This document shows, in pieces, positions 21,530 to 33,059 of a stretch of DNA of 64,000 nucleotides. Source of the stretch: Perognathus longimembris pacificus. Its lineage: Eukaryota; Chordata; Mammalia; Rodentia; Heteromyidae. The stretch covers positions 14,157,086 through 14,221,085 of the forward strand of contig NC_063188.1 in assembly GCF_023159225.1 (NCBI RefSeq), written 5' to 3'. Every line of letters starts with the position of its first letter. The first letter of the stretch is position 1. The notes under the pieces were generated by a model. That model made no database searches and was not told the DNA's origin. It saw nothing but the letters and a program-made list of their open reading frames with translations. The translations under genes and the position numbers were made by a program.

Positions 21530-21740
21530 TGCAATTACATAATCACAACATCTTAGCTGAGGTCTTACAGTCAGACCAAGTATATCTACTGGTTTGTGAT
21601 TTGAGACAATTACTTAATCTCTTTGTCTCCATTTCTAAATATGTGTAATGGATGGGGAACCACAATGTCAAAGGATTGGTGTAAGATAATATATGCAAAT
21701 CACTTAACATAGTGTTTGCACATTATAGGAAATCAATAAT
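21530..21740 (+). mobile_element. MIR SINE, plus strand
   Basis: 'gtttgtgatttgagacaatt acttaatctctttgtctcc' followed by 'gtaatggatgggg', 'tgcaaatcacttaacatagt' and 'ggaaatcaataataa' fits the MIR order. Confidence 0.7.
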
Positions 21741-22341
21741 AAGTTAATATTATCACTAAAAGCTAGCCTTGGTTTTGATGACTGGATAAACACACATCCA
21801 TCAAGTGAGCTAGCAGTATCTATTTGTGCAAGTTGTTACATCTTGTGGAGGCCTGTGGACATGTTGAAGTCTAGAGGAATGAGACTGGAAAGTGGAGACA
21901 CTTTGCTCACAGAAAACTGATCATAATGGAGTATTATTGACTTACGAAAATGAAAACTTCTTTAAGGCAGTTGATATAAATGCAGTTTGTGGCTTTTGCT
22001 AGTGAATAAGGTATGCCCCCCCTTTCTCTCTGGATATAATCCTTTAGGTTAGTATACTTGGAAACATTCCTTGCTCTGGGGTCTCCATGAGTTCTGCGGG
22101 TAGAGTTAATACACTTCTTTGACAGAGCCATCATTTCCATTGTAATAGGTTTTCTAATCACTGTGGAAAGCTGCTGGTTAATTATTACATATAGATTGTA
22201 TAATGTAATTTCAGGAACAAAATGACTTTAAATTTTTGACATGCCTTTGACAAATAGAACAGGAGAGTAGAAGACGGCCTTACTTGAATAATTCAACAGG
22301 GACTTTTGCAGGTCATACAACATATTTCTGAAGCAACTACT

Positions 22342-22423
22342 ATATTCCACTGGCCAGGTTGAAGAATATTTCCTGTGAACATATTGAATATTCCACTTGC
22401 CATGTAAATATTTCCTTTGAACA
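22342..22423. repeat. Diverged tandem duplication, about 40 bp unit
   Basis: Copy 1 (22342-22381) starts atattccactggccaggt and ends atatttcctgtgaaca. Copy 2 (22388-22423) starts atattccacttgccatgt and ends atatttcctttgaaca. They differ by a 4-base gap and a few substitutions. Confidence 0.8.
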
Positions 22424-22538
22424 ATAGGACTCAGTAATGAAAATCGAAATGATTACAAATAAAGTTGAGTATCAGTAAGAAGAGTATCAGTAACAAGTAC
22501 AGTACAAGTAGACCTGATAGTATTTAGAATGTGACTAG

Positions 22539-22592
22539 ATTCTAGAACATATCCCAATCTTTTAAATTCTAGAACATATCCCAATCTTTTAA
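22539..22592. repeat. Perfect 27-bp tandem duplication
   Basis: 22539-22565 and 22566-22592 are identical; each unit begins attctagaacatatccc and ends aatcttttaa. With no mismatch over 27 bases it is recent. Confidence 0.95.
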
Positions 22593-24221
22593 TTTTTCCC
22601 TTAATAAGGTTATTTGAAAAGGATTTGGCATAATTACCTTCTTTCATGTTCCTGTCCTTCAATTTTAGTTCCTTATAGTCTGTAAATCTTCACTTTAAAT
22701 TTCCCTATGTCATTTAGGATCCTTTCAGTACACATACATTCAATATATATTTTATATAAAATTGAACATAATGGAAGAATAGAAAGCAAATGATCATTGT
22801 GTTAGAACTTTACTTACACGAATAATCACATAGCCGACAGGAGTTTTGATTTGGCTATGCTAAAGTAGGTGCTGAAACTATTCACAGAAATACCAGTGTA
22901 GTGAAGATTGTGCAAAGTTTTGTTCAATCTAGAGCAGTGGTGTTTCTTAGTCAACATCTCTGTAACCTTCTGCTGGAGTTGTATTGGAAAGCAATACAAG
23001 TGGAATATATAAGTATTGAGAGACCCAGAATGAATGCACAGTCAAAATGATGGTGTCCTTAAATTTTGTAAGCTTTCATTTGTTGAAAAGCCATAGGAAA
23101 AAATCTCTGTATCCATTCATAAGCAGTCACACACATGTATTTGTAAATTTAGACTACAAGACTACTGAGACAGTGGGTTTGGGTGGGCAAAGCTCAGAAG
23201 CTATCATTAAGTAAAGAAGGAGTTCATTTGTAACATTTTGCTGGGTCCTGCACACTCAATGGCGTATGACTTGGGGATACCTGGGAAGGATATATGGAAG
23301 CTATGGTAGTCCAATCTACTTGGAATTCTCTGACCTACCGGGAGTCAGACAGCAAATGTAGTCCTCAGGGGACTCCATAATCCTTCCTCTAACATGTCTC
23401 CTACCTGTGAGCAGGACATTTCATTTGGACCCTGTCCGCGTCACTGTTTCCCTCTTTCTAGAACTTGCCAAAGGTCTCATGATGATATCATAGTAAAACT
23501 AGATTCTCAATATGTTGCAGGAAAAGACATAGAATGTAACTTTTCTTGCGATCAGGGGGCACAGTTAAGAAATGGCACTCACTAGGTTTCCAGGAAATGT
23601 CTGCTGACTGGCACTATAAGGGCAACTCCTTGCTAATTCAAGTGGCAGCCACACCACAAAGCATTGTAGAAAACATCTGGTGGCCAATTCAATGGAAATT
23701 AATCCACATCATTTCTTTTTCATTTTAGGAATGAAAAAGGTGATACATTTGAACACTTGTTTCTAAAAGGCACCTCTCTTCCGCCTCCCTCCCATCCAAT
23801 CCAATGCTTTTTTTTTTTTGTCTTTTCTTTCCCTGCAGCAAAACTAAGCAAATCCAAGCAGCACTTAATGCTGTTTTATTCAGTGGCACCTAGAATTCAT
23901 CTGAGTCAAGGTCCTAATTTAGATGGTCTTTATCCAGGTCAAGCTAAAGATTAAGAAAGGTGGCAGATGAAATCAACTGAGGGTCTGGCACCAGTTACCA
24001 AAAGAAGCAAGTGATTGGCTTGTGTTTATAGAGGAAAGAGAATGGATTTCAAGAGATTGTTATCACTGAAATCATGTTGAGGGAGAGAGAGCCCCTCATT
24101 TAAAGCTTCGGCCCCCAGACTGAAGGAGCCCAGAGTGCTTTAAGGGCTGACTAGTAATTGGCCATACATTCCACAGGAAGAAGCTCAGCCTCTGGCTACC
24201 TCCCTCTGCCTCCAAGAAAAC

Positions 24222-24321
24222 GAAAGGGAGGAGGGACAAGGGAGGGGGAAAGGAGGAAAGGGAAAGGGGGAAGGAGGAAAGGGAAAGGGGGAAAGGGAAA
24301 GGGGGAAGGAGGAAGGGCCTA
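24222..24321. repeat. Polypurine (GGGAAA)-type tract
   Basis: About 100 bases almost purely G and A on the plus strand, with repeating 'aggaaagggaaaggggga' units. Mirror-symmetric stretches make triplex (H-DNA) formation possible. Confidence 0.9.
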
Positions 24322-25790
24322 TTTGACATCCAGAGAAGAAACCATCTCCAGATTTTCCACCCTTTGTTTCGGGTTTGATATTTAAAAATGACAGTTCTAT
24401 AGCCAAGTCACCTAAGAACTCGAAGAACTTTCTTTGGCTAGCACGCGACTCAGCAGGAGCTTCTGGAGTTTCAGTCGTTCTGATTTTTTAGCTAAGTGAG
24501 CTCTTAGTTCTTTGATATATATGTTTTATGGTACTTTAAAGGTTGCAGCAAATACCATCTTTGACCCTAGCAGTAGGGAGAAATAAAGACTTAGGGGGAA
24601 AAACAAGAAAGGAAAGACTCACAACCAAAAGCATAAGATGTGAGAAGTTCACTTGGTAAAAACATACATGGTGCTCCACAATGAAAAGCAGCAGCTAAGT
24701 AGTTTTCATTAGTATCCAATTAGTAGGTGATTTGGTTGCTAAATGTGTTTGCTACTTCATTAACAATTAGGTGAATTAAATGTAATAGAATGATTTAAAT
24801 GTGAAAAGACAATACTTCCCATATGAGTTTTAACTTTACAGTTTGAAATCCATTTGTACCCTCCCCAATTTCCCCCTTCCTCCCCCCTCTTTCTCCAATT
24901 GTACACAGTCTTCAGGCAATTAGAGCACGCAGGGTAGATTGTTTTTCTCATTTCAAGTATCTCTTCTCTCTGGAAATCGGTTCCCCCAATGGAGCATGTC
25001 TGTCACTAGTGACAGCAACAAATGGTGCATGTGCACATAATACTGATGGGAATTGTGTGTGCACCGTGAGAGCAGGAAAAACCCTTTGCAATACTGTAAG
25101 GGATTCAAAAAGGTATTTTAGAATTTGGAGGGGCTTAAGGTTTGATTCCGCTGCTGATATTGAGTTGCTGCATGACCAAATGATTACCAACTCGCCTTTC
25201 TTGAAATATCTCAGGGCACAGAGGTTCTCAAATGATTGCAAATTGGATAATGACTTAAGGAAAAACATGTTGCTTGCTGTAAACAAGTAACTTCACTTGG
25301 TTTTCCTAAACACCCATTTAGAAGATAGTAAATACCGACCAAGTCGAGAACAGATAGAGCTGCAAAGCTGATATTATTTCATTTTCTTCTTCTTTTTAAA
25401 TCTCAGAATAAGCTTTGCAGTTCAGGATGGTATTTGGATGAATACCACTTCACCTTATTTTAAATCACTTCAATATTTCTGGCAGCAATTTTAACCGTGG
25501 TAACATATTTCTGTTAGACTTGAGGTTGTTTTCATTGTCTTCCTGGCTTCATTTCTGATCTTTGGACAGACCTTATTAATAATTTCCTAGAAACAGCCAA
25601 ATCTATTGCCACTGTGGAATACATTATAATTTTCCCCTTGTTATCATAAAGAAGATTGAATTAGCACAGCCAAACATCCTATGGAATGATCTTTTCCTTT
25701 TCAAAACTCAGTAATCAAATATGTAAGGTGGTTGTAAGCATTGAACGTGTGTAGTTGGAAGCAAAGCACTAAGAGGCGGAAGACAGATCT
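24322..25790. other. Mostly unrecognised unique sequence
   Basis: A possible very degraded MIR lies at about 25135-25230 ('gtttgattccgctgctgata', 'ttgctgcatgaccaaatgat'). Opposed open frames at 24948-25290 on both strands look like chance. Confidence 0.4.
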
Positions 25791-25794
25791 TGAT

Positions 25795-26010
25795 TTTTTT
25801 TTTTTGTACCGATCTTGGAGCTTGAACTCTTGTGCTCAAGGCTAGTGCTCTACCACTTGAGCCACAGCTCCACTTGTGGCTGTATTGGTAGTTTATTGGA
25901 AGTAAGAATCTCATGCAATTTCCTTCCCTGGGCTGGCTTTGAACTGCAGTCCTCAGATCTTAGCCTCCTGAGTAGAGAGGATTACAGGTGTGAGCCACCA
26001 GCACTCAGCA
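25795..26010 (-). mobile_element. B1-type/right-arm dimeric SINE (right arm shortened), minus strand
   Basis: T run, then a shortened right arm 'ttgtgctcaaggctagtgct ... ttgagccacagctccac', then a B1-like arm 'cttagcctcctgagtag ... attacaggtgtgagccacca'. The right arm lacks the middle 'cagggcctgagcactgtccc' segment. Confidence 0.8.
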
Positions 26011-26024
26011 AATCTTGGGTATTT

Positions 26025-26090
26025 TTTGTTATCTTTAGTTGTACAAAGGAGTTGCCATTTAACAAGGTCTTTGATATTTACTATTCAATG
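26025..26090 (-). mobile_element. Short L1 3'-UTR fragment
   Basis: 'gttgtacaaaggagttgcca tttaacaagg' matches the L1 3' motif seen at 11210-11245 (ggagttaccatttcataagtcagg). Too short for a firm call. Confidence 0.4.
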
Positions 26091-27703
26091 ATGGAAGACA
26101 TTCTATGGTCCATTATGTTTGGTAACATTTAGGGACAGGTTCCCATTTCTGAGAAAGTGTGATGAGACAGCATCAGTGTTTTCCTTTCAGTGCATATTAA
26201 TAGGTTGCTGAAAGTTCAGATGAATGCTGTTGAGGTTGAACGAGTGGAAAATTATTTAATAGCCTCTGCTATGTATGAGGAGATCAGTCACTGCTGGCTT
26301 AATCAGGTTCTCTAATTTCTCTAGGAAGATCTGACCTGGTTTTCTAGCACATTAAGGATCAGATTCCCATTTACCTCGATGTCAGCTACTGTGCTTCCTA
26401 GGATGGTGTTTATTTTCTCTCTCCAATACGTGACTCTAAACATTGGAGCAGAAGTGTTATTAGTCTTTCATACTTCCTTTACAGTGCTTTCTGTTAGTAG
26501 AGTTTTCTTTTTTTTAATCTCCAGTACATTCAGCTTTAGGGAATAGTATAGAAAATTCCTCTTATAAAGAAATGAGTGATAGCCTTTATCTTTTTAAGCA
26601 GTTTAAATTATAGGCAAAGGAAAAAGACTTTAAGGAAACAAGGTAGTGATTGCTGAATCAATAACTAATGAAGATACTAACAGACTCTAATAAAGATTGG
26701 AACCTTATTTTTTAATATCTCTCTAGATCGATATATATTTGTAAATTGGTATATCTGTCGATAGATAGATTTAGATAGAGCTTTTGACTTGGTTCTTCTT
26801 ACCATTTCTACACTTCAACTTGCTTAGTTGATCTGCTCAATAGCACCAATCTTTGAATTTCCATTTAGATGTTATAGAGGTGACTTTTGCATTTGGAATA
26901 CCTTAGGCACCACCAAATAACCCAGTTGTGTTACAGAAATCTGAAAGGCCTTGAATGGATATTTGGGTAAATTTTCTTATCTTTAGGATGGGCAAGGTAA
27001 TGGGGAGGCAAAAAAAATTAACCCTAATAATTTATTCCTTGGGTTCCTCATTTGAAAACAAATCTCTCAGTGTGGTCTCTGGTTCTTCACATCTGCTGAT
27101 TTAGTTTAATAAAGCCACAAGTAATCCAGTAAACACGTTTTATAATTCTGTCTTCTGTGCCTCTGTTTTTTCTAGATTAGAATTATATATCATCATTTTT
27201 CTCAGTAGACTTGACTTGAATAATTTTCTAGATTTGACTTGGGTAGTTTTCCAGCATTACTCTCTTCTCTAGCAGTTTTTAAATTCTAAATTGGTTTTAT
27301 GGACTGGAGCTTTGTCAGCGATGAGCAATAAATGTACTACATCTGCATTTATCATATTTATTAAACAGAAATGTTTCTGACTTGACCACATCTTTGTGGT
27401 TTCCTCTCAGGCTTTCTTTGATCCCAACAGCCGCAAAGACATTTTAGTTGTGTGTTTAACTGAGCAGATTAGTGACGTAGTTTTTCTTACTTTATGAAAC
27501 CAACGTGTTGCACGGCTCAAATGCAACTTGTAATGGACACACACTATCAAGTTTGGAAATGTGTGTGAAAGAAGAAAACATCATAAGCACCTTTTTTACA
27601 TTTCTGAATAATCAAGGCCATCACCATTGAGCTTACTCAATACAGCCATTTTCAGGAACAGCTTTTTGGAGTCTACGGTTTAATTATTTAATTTCTGTCT
27701 ATT
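26091..27703. other. Mostly unrecognised unique sequence
   Basis: A short (GATA)-like tract lies at about 26757-26778. Nothing else assigned. Confidence 0.45.
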
Positions 27704-27912
27704 GTTAGTTGCAGGGGTCCCTGCACCCCGGGTGCTCTCCCAACCAGTGGGAGAGGCAAGGAAGCGCACCCTCCTGAGTGTGAACCCAGAATAGGTAACG
27801 AGCCGCAAGTCACCCGCACCCAGCCCAACCCAACCTTTAGCCAGCAGTTGGACAATCAGATGACTCGGGAGAGGTTCAAGACTGCTCTCAGTTTTAGTGG
27901 GGCGGACCCAAT

Positions 27913-27978
27913 CTTAAGTATGGGCAATGGCAGCAGGAAGAGGAGGGTGTAACATACCTAGCCAGGGGTGATGATTGG
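27913..27978 (-). promoter_or_regulatory. CCAAT and TATA-like pair of the LTR
   Basis: On the minus strand a CCAAT box (27974-27978, within ccgccaatcatc) lies about 55 bases upstream of a TATA-like TACTTAAG (27913-27920). This spacing suits an LTR promoter. Whether it is active cannot be read from the sequence. Confidence 0.5.
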
Positions 27979-28068
27979 CGGTCCAAGCTGTCAGTCAAGG
28001 GCGGAAGGCCATGGGACCTCCCTAACGGGTGGCCTAAGTACGAGCAGGACCGCCCCCAGGTTACTGAC

Positions 28069-28081
28069 GGCAGCCATCTTG
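28069..28081 (-). promoter_or_regulatory. YY1-like motif in the LTR
   Basis: Minus-strand CAAGATGGCTGCC closely resembles the YY1 consensus AAGATGGCGGC. YY1 sites are known in several retroviral LTRs. Binding here is inferred only. Confidence 0.5.
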
Positions 28082-28454
28082 CTGCACATGGTCTTAAGGC
28101 TGGGAGGCGTGGCCAGCTAGAGCCGCCTTTGCAGTTCCGGACCCAGAAGGCAGGCGGGGCTAACCGGGATCCCTCTTCCGGGAGGCGGTGTAAGCAAGCA
28201 CGCCCCCAGGGACTGAGGCAGGCGGGGCTCTTCAGGGCCTCACTCCCGAGGCGCAACAACCACACACCTCCGGGGTGCGGACAGGCAGGGCCAGTCAGTG
28301 TGCCCCACAGTTAGTAAGGACTTGGACCACTCTACTAGTGAGAATACATTCTTACTCTGTTGGACTTCGATAACATTTTCCAAGTATCTCATAATTCACA
28401 AACTGGAAATTGAGAGGAAATCTTTTTCTGAATATAATTTCAATGCATGTTTGT

Positions 28455-28646
28455 TTCTTTGTTTTTGCCAGTCCTGGGGCTTGAACTCTGGGCACTGTCC
28501 TGAGCTTTTGTTCTCAGAGCACTTGAGCCACAGTACCACTTCTAGCTCTTTTTCTAGTTTATTGGAATGCCATGGACTTTCTAGCCCATGCTGACATTGA
28601 GCCACAGTCTTCAGATCTCAGCCTCTTGAGTAGACACTGGCATGTG
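28455..28646 (-). mobile_element. B1-type/right-arm dimeric SINE with internal deletions, minus strand
   Basis: 'gccagtcctggggcttgaac' then a shortened right arm, 'cacttgagccacagtaccac', B1-like 'cacagtcttcagatctcagc ctc'. The flanks tttcaatgcatgttt and cttcaatatattattt suggest a weak target duplication. Confidence 0.8.
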
Positions 28647-28654
28647 GCTTCAAT

Positions 28655-29180
28655 ATATTATTTTTAAAAGAAAATTTGAAAATGCTGAAGAGTATAAAAA
28701 GATGGTACAAATCACTCTGAATTCTACCCAGTGATAATGGTTGTTTAATGGTTTATATGATGATATATTTCCTTCCCGTCGATTGTGTGTGTACTTATTA
28801 TACTTTGTGTTATAGCATATACAGTTCTTTGAAATGTACTTTTCCCTCGATTTATTTGAACATTTGAGCTTATTAAATATTTTTATAAGCCCTCCTTCTC
28901 TCTGGTTGCACTCCTCATTGTGTATATACAATCATTTATTTTGCCTTAATCAGCTATTAGGTTGTTTCTGACTTTTGCAATTAGAGCTTATGCTGCAATT
29001 AACATTCTGGTATGTAAATATTTGGGTTTCTTTCTTATTCTTTGATCAGGATAAATTCTTTGAATTCAGCATCGCTGTACCAAAAATGTGTATAAAGATG
29101 TAACTGTTCTTTGATATGTTTCCAAATTGCACTTTGAGAAATAGTTTGTTTACGCCCACCAACAGTTAATGAGTAGAGAG
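28655..29180 (-). mobile_element. Old L1M-type LINE, minus strand
   Basis: 'tattaggttgtttctgactt ttgcaattag', 'atgctgcaattaacattctg', 'gtatgtaaatatttgg', 'ttccaaattgcactttgaga', 'cgcccaccaacagttaatga' is the standard old L1 order ('ggttgtttccagttttttgct ... caaattgccctccaaa ... cccaccagcaatg'). Confidence 0.7.
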
Positions 29181-29189
29181 AGAACTTGG

Positions 29190-29300
29190 TATTAATCCTA
29201 TTGTACAGATGCAAAAGCTCAGGTCTAGAAAGATTCAAGACTTGCCCAAGGACACAGATACTACTTATCTCTTGGTTTTCGGAGTCAGTTTTGTATTCTT
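29190..29300 (-). mobile_element. MIR SINE, minus strand
   Basis: 'attgtacagatgcaaaagct', 'aagacttgcccaaggacaca' matches 'tttacagatgaggaaactga...cttgcccaaggtcaca'. Confidence 0.6.
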
Positions 29301-29775
29301 TCCAATTGACCACAGTTGTAGTAAAACATGATGACAGATATATAGTGATTTACTTGTAATACAGCCATGGCCTTAAAATAAATTTACTTCTATTATTATC
29401 ATTATTACAAACTTTAATAACATGGAATTTGATATATAGTGAGTACTCACTTCCCAAAGGCATTCTTTCATATTTTCAATATGTTTTCTGACGTACCCCT
29501 AAAATATCTGTGATAGAGGTTATGTTTAACTGAGAAATAATAGCCTAAAGTAATTTCTTGTAGTTTTTTTTACTTACCCAAAGCTACTTTCAAGTATTAT
29601 TCTTTATTAAGAAATAGCCTTTCCAGTTTAGTATCAAGACATTGAAAAGATTACTTCTGTTCCAAAATCATCATAAGTAACAGTGAAGATACACAACATG
29701 AATTGAAACTTTTATTGACTTATTTATTCTTATTGACCTATTTTTGGAGAAAGGAGGGAAAAATGTTTTGCATTG
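29301..29775. other. Unrecognised AT-rich sequence
   Basis: A short ATT-rich tract lies at 29388-29410. Nothing else assigned. Confidence 0.4.
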
Positions 29776-30020
29776 CTGAGTACCAGGGCCTCATCCCTAT
29801 AATCTTAGCTACTCAGGAAGCTGTGATTTGAGGATTATGATTCAAAACCAGCCTGGGCAGGCAAAGTTCATGAGACTCTTATCACCAGTTAAATGCTACA
29901 ACAGCTGGAAGTGGATCTGTGGCTCAAGTGGCAGAGCACCAGCCTTAAGAAAATAAAGCTCAGGAATAGTACCCAGGCCCTGAATTTAGGCCCCAGGACT
30001 GGTGTTCACGCACACACACA
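29776..30020 (+). mobile_element. B1-type/right-arm dimeric SINE, plus strand
   Basis: 'tgagtaccagggcctcatcc ctataatcttagctactcag', 'ccagcctgggcaggcaaagt', right arm 'gatctgtggctcaagtggca gagc' through 'ccccaggactgg', then a short CA tail. Confidence 0.83.
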
Positions 30021-31199
30021 TGACTTGGAAGTGAGATAGAACACAACAATTCAAGATAGTTTCCTTTAACAAAACCAAACCAAATGTGGAAGATCATACA
30101 AATATCTGAGTCTTTGTCCCCAAACAAAAACAATTACTGTCCAAAGGCAAACTCTCATCAGTAATCATTTCTTTCTCATATTACTTAGTTCTTACAACAG
30201 CTAGGGAAGGTGGCCTTTAAGGATATTTCATTCACAACTTTCAGGTCACCAGGGAGATATATCTGGACTCTGGCCAACCTTTTTGCTCTTTGCCATAGAG
30301 AGTCAATGCTGTAACATTATTTAGCCCTGGATTCTCAGGTAGATAGGACATAAATTGGAACTAAAACATTACGATTTGGAAAACCAAGATAACACTTAAT
30401 CTTATTTGGGCTGTGTTTTCCTTAGTATCACCTTACTATGGGAACCCCCTTAAGTGATTTAATAGGTACCATTGCTCCTGGGGTTAGAAGTGCATTGTGC
30501 TGACGGGTTCTCAATGTATCCCGATATACCATTTGGGGAGTTAGGAAGCCCTTTAAGTGTTAACAGGGTTCACATTGTGTTTTAGGCCTTAGCTACTGTT
30601 ATTTCAAATCACATCATCTTAATGAAATGAAAGTATGTGTAATATGTATTTTTGGTGTTTGACAAAAGATTAAAGACGTCTAGGAATTATGAACATGTTA
30701 CTGTAATTTCCTGGAATGTGTTAGTGGTTCTCACTTCAATTGTGTTTTGTTGATTGAACAATCTTGGGGTAGATGGTAGGTCTCTATGGCATTAGCAACA
30801 AAGATCTAAATAGCCTAATAATGTCCTTGATGTAGCAGTTCTTCAATGTTTCAAGAAATGCCGTTTTCTTTAAATCAAGGTGCTTATACTGTATACAAGT
30901 TCTAATACTAGTGTAGGTCCTTATTTCTTGACTGTTTTCAAACAGTCGGAACACTATTTTGAATGGGTGCATTTGATGAAGTTTGATTCTCAAAAATTCT
31001 TGTGTTATAGTAAGCATTTTGAGATATATATTAAGATAGGTATTTGAGATAGATATTCTGGGTTTATTCAATCCAAAAACAAGTAGTTACATGCCACCAA
31101 ACCAGTGTCCTAGGTATTGTTGAGGCTGACATAGAAGATCAAATTTCTACTGCCAAGGAAGTTTATACTTTGAGAGACAGAGAGGCTTATGTACATGCT
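30021..31199. other. Unrecognised non-coding sequence
   Basis: No gene. 'tagtggttctcacttcaatt' at about 30723 is reminiscent of hAT-Charlie/MER5 ends but is too short to call. The open frame at 30784-31071 (minus) has no known domain. Confidence 0.4.
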
Positions 31200-31310
31200 A
31201 TCTTTTTAGAGCTGGGCTTGGATGATGCGGAAGCTATTGATAAAGCAATGTAAGGGTGGAGAAAGCTGTAGTTCAGTAAGGACCTGGGTTCAATCTCCAG
31301 TCCTGAGACA
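31200..31310 (+). mobile_element. Possible degraded SINE fragment
   Basis: 'gagctgggcttggatgatgc' and 'aaggacctgggttcaatctc cag' look like a B1 start joined to the end of a tRNA-type arm with B box, followed by a GA-rich tail (31305-31345). Confidence 0.35.
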
Positions 31311-31345
31311 GAGACAGAGGGAGACATAGAGAATGAGAGACAAAG

Positions 31346-32009
31346 TCTACAACGAGATACCAAGACATCCTTGGTAAGTACGTATAATAGCCTGAGCAAA
31401 ATCTTACAGGCAAGAAATACAAGCATGGCATGTGCCAAAAACTTCGATGTGGGCTGACATACAAGCTCCCTTAAAGGAAATAGTATAGTAGAAGAGAAAG
31501 TTGAAAAGGTAGGCAGGGGACAAAATACCCTAGTTTACATTTCCCATCTGTTTTCTAGGTCTAAAATTCCATAAACAGGAATAAAAATTGACAACGTGTC
31601 TATTTTAAAGCAACACCCAATGAACAAAATCTTGGCTACACCCATACAAAGTGTAGCACTGTAAAAAGACATCCCTCAGAGGGTACTACTTAACCACCTC
31701 CCTCTTTAATCTCTGAAGATATCATGTGGACATCCAATGAGGCCAATTGAAAAAGACTTGGATTAGAAAATTTGACCAGAATGATTAAAATCTCACTGAA
31801 TCAGGCTGACCAGCTGTGTGATTTCAAATCTACTTCTCTGGAGTGTTCATTTGGGGATGTTTAGAAGTAGAAGTCATGGATCAAATGATCCTGTTATGAG
31901 TTCTTCATAGTCAGAAGGACACAGAATCTACTTTTGCCACATTATATATTTTTTCTTGTTCTATCTTGGCCACTGCCGTTATGTGCCTTGTTCTGTTCAA
32001 AGCAAGACT
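31346..32009. other. Unrecognised non-coding sequence
   Basis: No repeat or gene assigned. Confidence 0.45.
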
Positions 32010-32045
32010 ATAGAGGTTTACTTTTTGAAAAATCAAACTGTGTAA

Positions 32046-32290
32046 ATTTTTTTTTGTTTGCCAGTCTTGGGGCTTGAACTCAGGATCTGGGCACTGTCCC
32101 TGAGCCTCTTTGTGCTCAAAGCTAGCACTGTACCACTTGAGCCACAGCGCCACTTCTGGCTTTTTCTGAGCAGTTTATTGGGGATAAGAGTCTCACAGGA
32201 TTTCCTGCCTGAGCTAGCTTCAAACTGCAATTCTCAGATCTCAGCCTCCTGAGTAGATAGGATTACAGGACTGCACCACCAGCACCTGGC
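32046..32290 (-). mobile_element. B1-type/right-arm dimeric SINE, minus strand
   Basis: T run, 'gccagtcttggggcttgaac', 'gccacagcgccacttctggc', 'ctcagcctcctgagtagata'. The flanks agaggtttactttttga (about 32010) and agaagtttactttttaa (32295-32311) look like target duplications, with the intervening A/T-rich piece as tail. Confidence 0.87.
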
Positions 32291-32311
32291 ACAGAAGTTT
32301 ACTTTTTAAAT

Positions 32312-33059
32312 AAATGTTCTTGGGTGAATTTTCTGATGTTTTGATTGAAAGGCAGGTAACCAGATGTATGTGTGCCTGCAAGTGACATATAAAGTTATTT
32401 ATATGTGCCTTGAATAGTCTGTTTATACTTATATTTGTCTATGGGTGAGTTTGGTATTGAAATTCATTTTCAAACTAAATAATGAAGTCATACTCAATGA
32501 AGGTCTGACTTGAGTGCCTAAGGAGCTGCCCTGATTTCCTGAAACCTGCTTTATGTTGGTTACATAGCATTACCTTAATGCTACTGACATGTCTAACTGA
32601 AATATTTTATTCTTAGCTTATAGCTATTTCCTCTTAGTTTGTCTTCAATGAATATAGAAGTGACCATGACCACAGGACTTAAAACGTTAAAAAAGTCTCA
32701 TATATTATATATAATATGTTATATTATATATGGAACTATTAGCAACATAAATATAAGCCTAAAATAGAAGGATTAGGCTCAATGACATAAATCTTTGTTA
32801 AGGTTGTATAAAAATAGATTGAAGCAAAACAAAGATAAGCAGGACATTTAATGCTCCAAAATTTGCACAAATAAATATCAAAGTACACTACCTGCATGTA
32901 GTAAAGTGTCATAACGATGCCCATCATTTTGTAGAATTAATATAGGATAATGAAAAATTTATTGGTCAAACCAAACAAACACACAGAATGAGAAAAACTG
33001 TTGACCTGAGATAAAGAAAATAAATAGTATATGTATTCCTGAAGTGCAATTGCAAAAGT
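32312..33059. other. Unrecognised AT-rich sequence
   Basis: Includes an AT-only tract at about 32699-32732 with inverted symmetry. The part just before 33060 may be more of the following L1. Confidence 0.4.

Larger units (their letters stand above)
21741..24221. other. Mostly unrecognised unique sequence
   Basis: No gene and no dispersed repeat recognised. Contains the local duplications at 22342-22423 and 22539-22592. The open frame at 23394-23585 shows no domain that I recognise. Confidence 0.45.
27710..28309 (-). mobile_element. Solo LTR of an endogenous retrovirus (class II/ERVK-like), probably minus strand
   Basis: Exactly 600 bp, beginning TGCAGGGG and ending CCCCACA (TG...CA ends), flanked by identical 6-bp GTTAGT at 27704-27709 and 28310-28315. 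Six-base duplications are typical of class II (ERVK/IAP-like) integrations. It is far richer in GC and CpG than the surroundings. The minus strand gives the promoter-like order (GC boxes, YY1-like site, CCAAT, TATA-like), so U3 would be at the 28309 end and the U5 end '...gtgcagggacccctgca' at 27710. No gag, pol or env sequence is beside it, so it is a recombined solo LTR. Family name not determined. Open frames inside it (27894-28314) are by-products of its high GC. Confidence 0.85.

Noticed and set aside
23394..23585. Cysteine-rich 63-codon frame
   Set aside because: The cysteine spacing matches no domain that I know, and there is no start or splice context.
25009..25290. 93-codon plus-strand frame with a 112-codon frame opposite
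   Set aside because: Mutually overlapping frames, no recognised domain, and part resembles an eroded MIR.
27894..28314. Open frames of 123 and 61 codons on opposite strands
   Set aside because: They lie wholly or almost wholly inside the solo LTR and follow from its high GC content.
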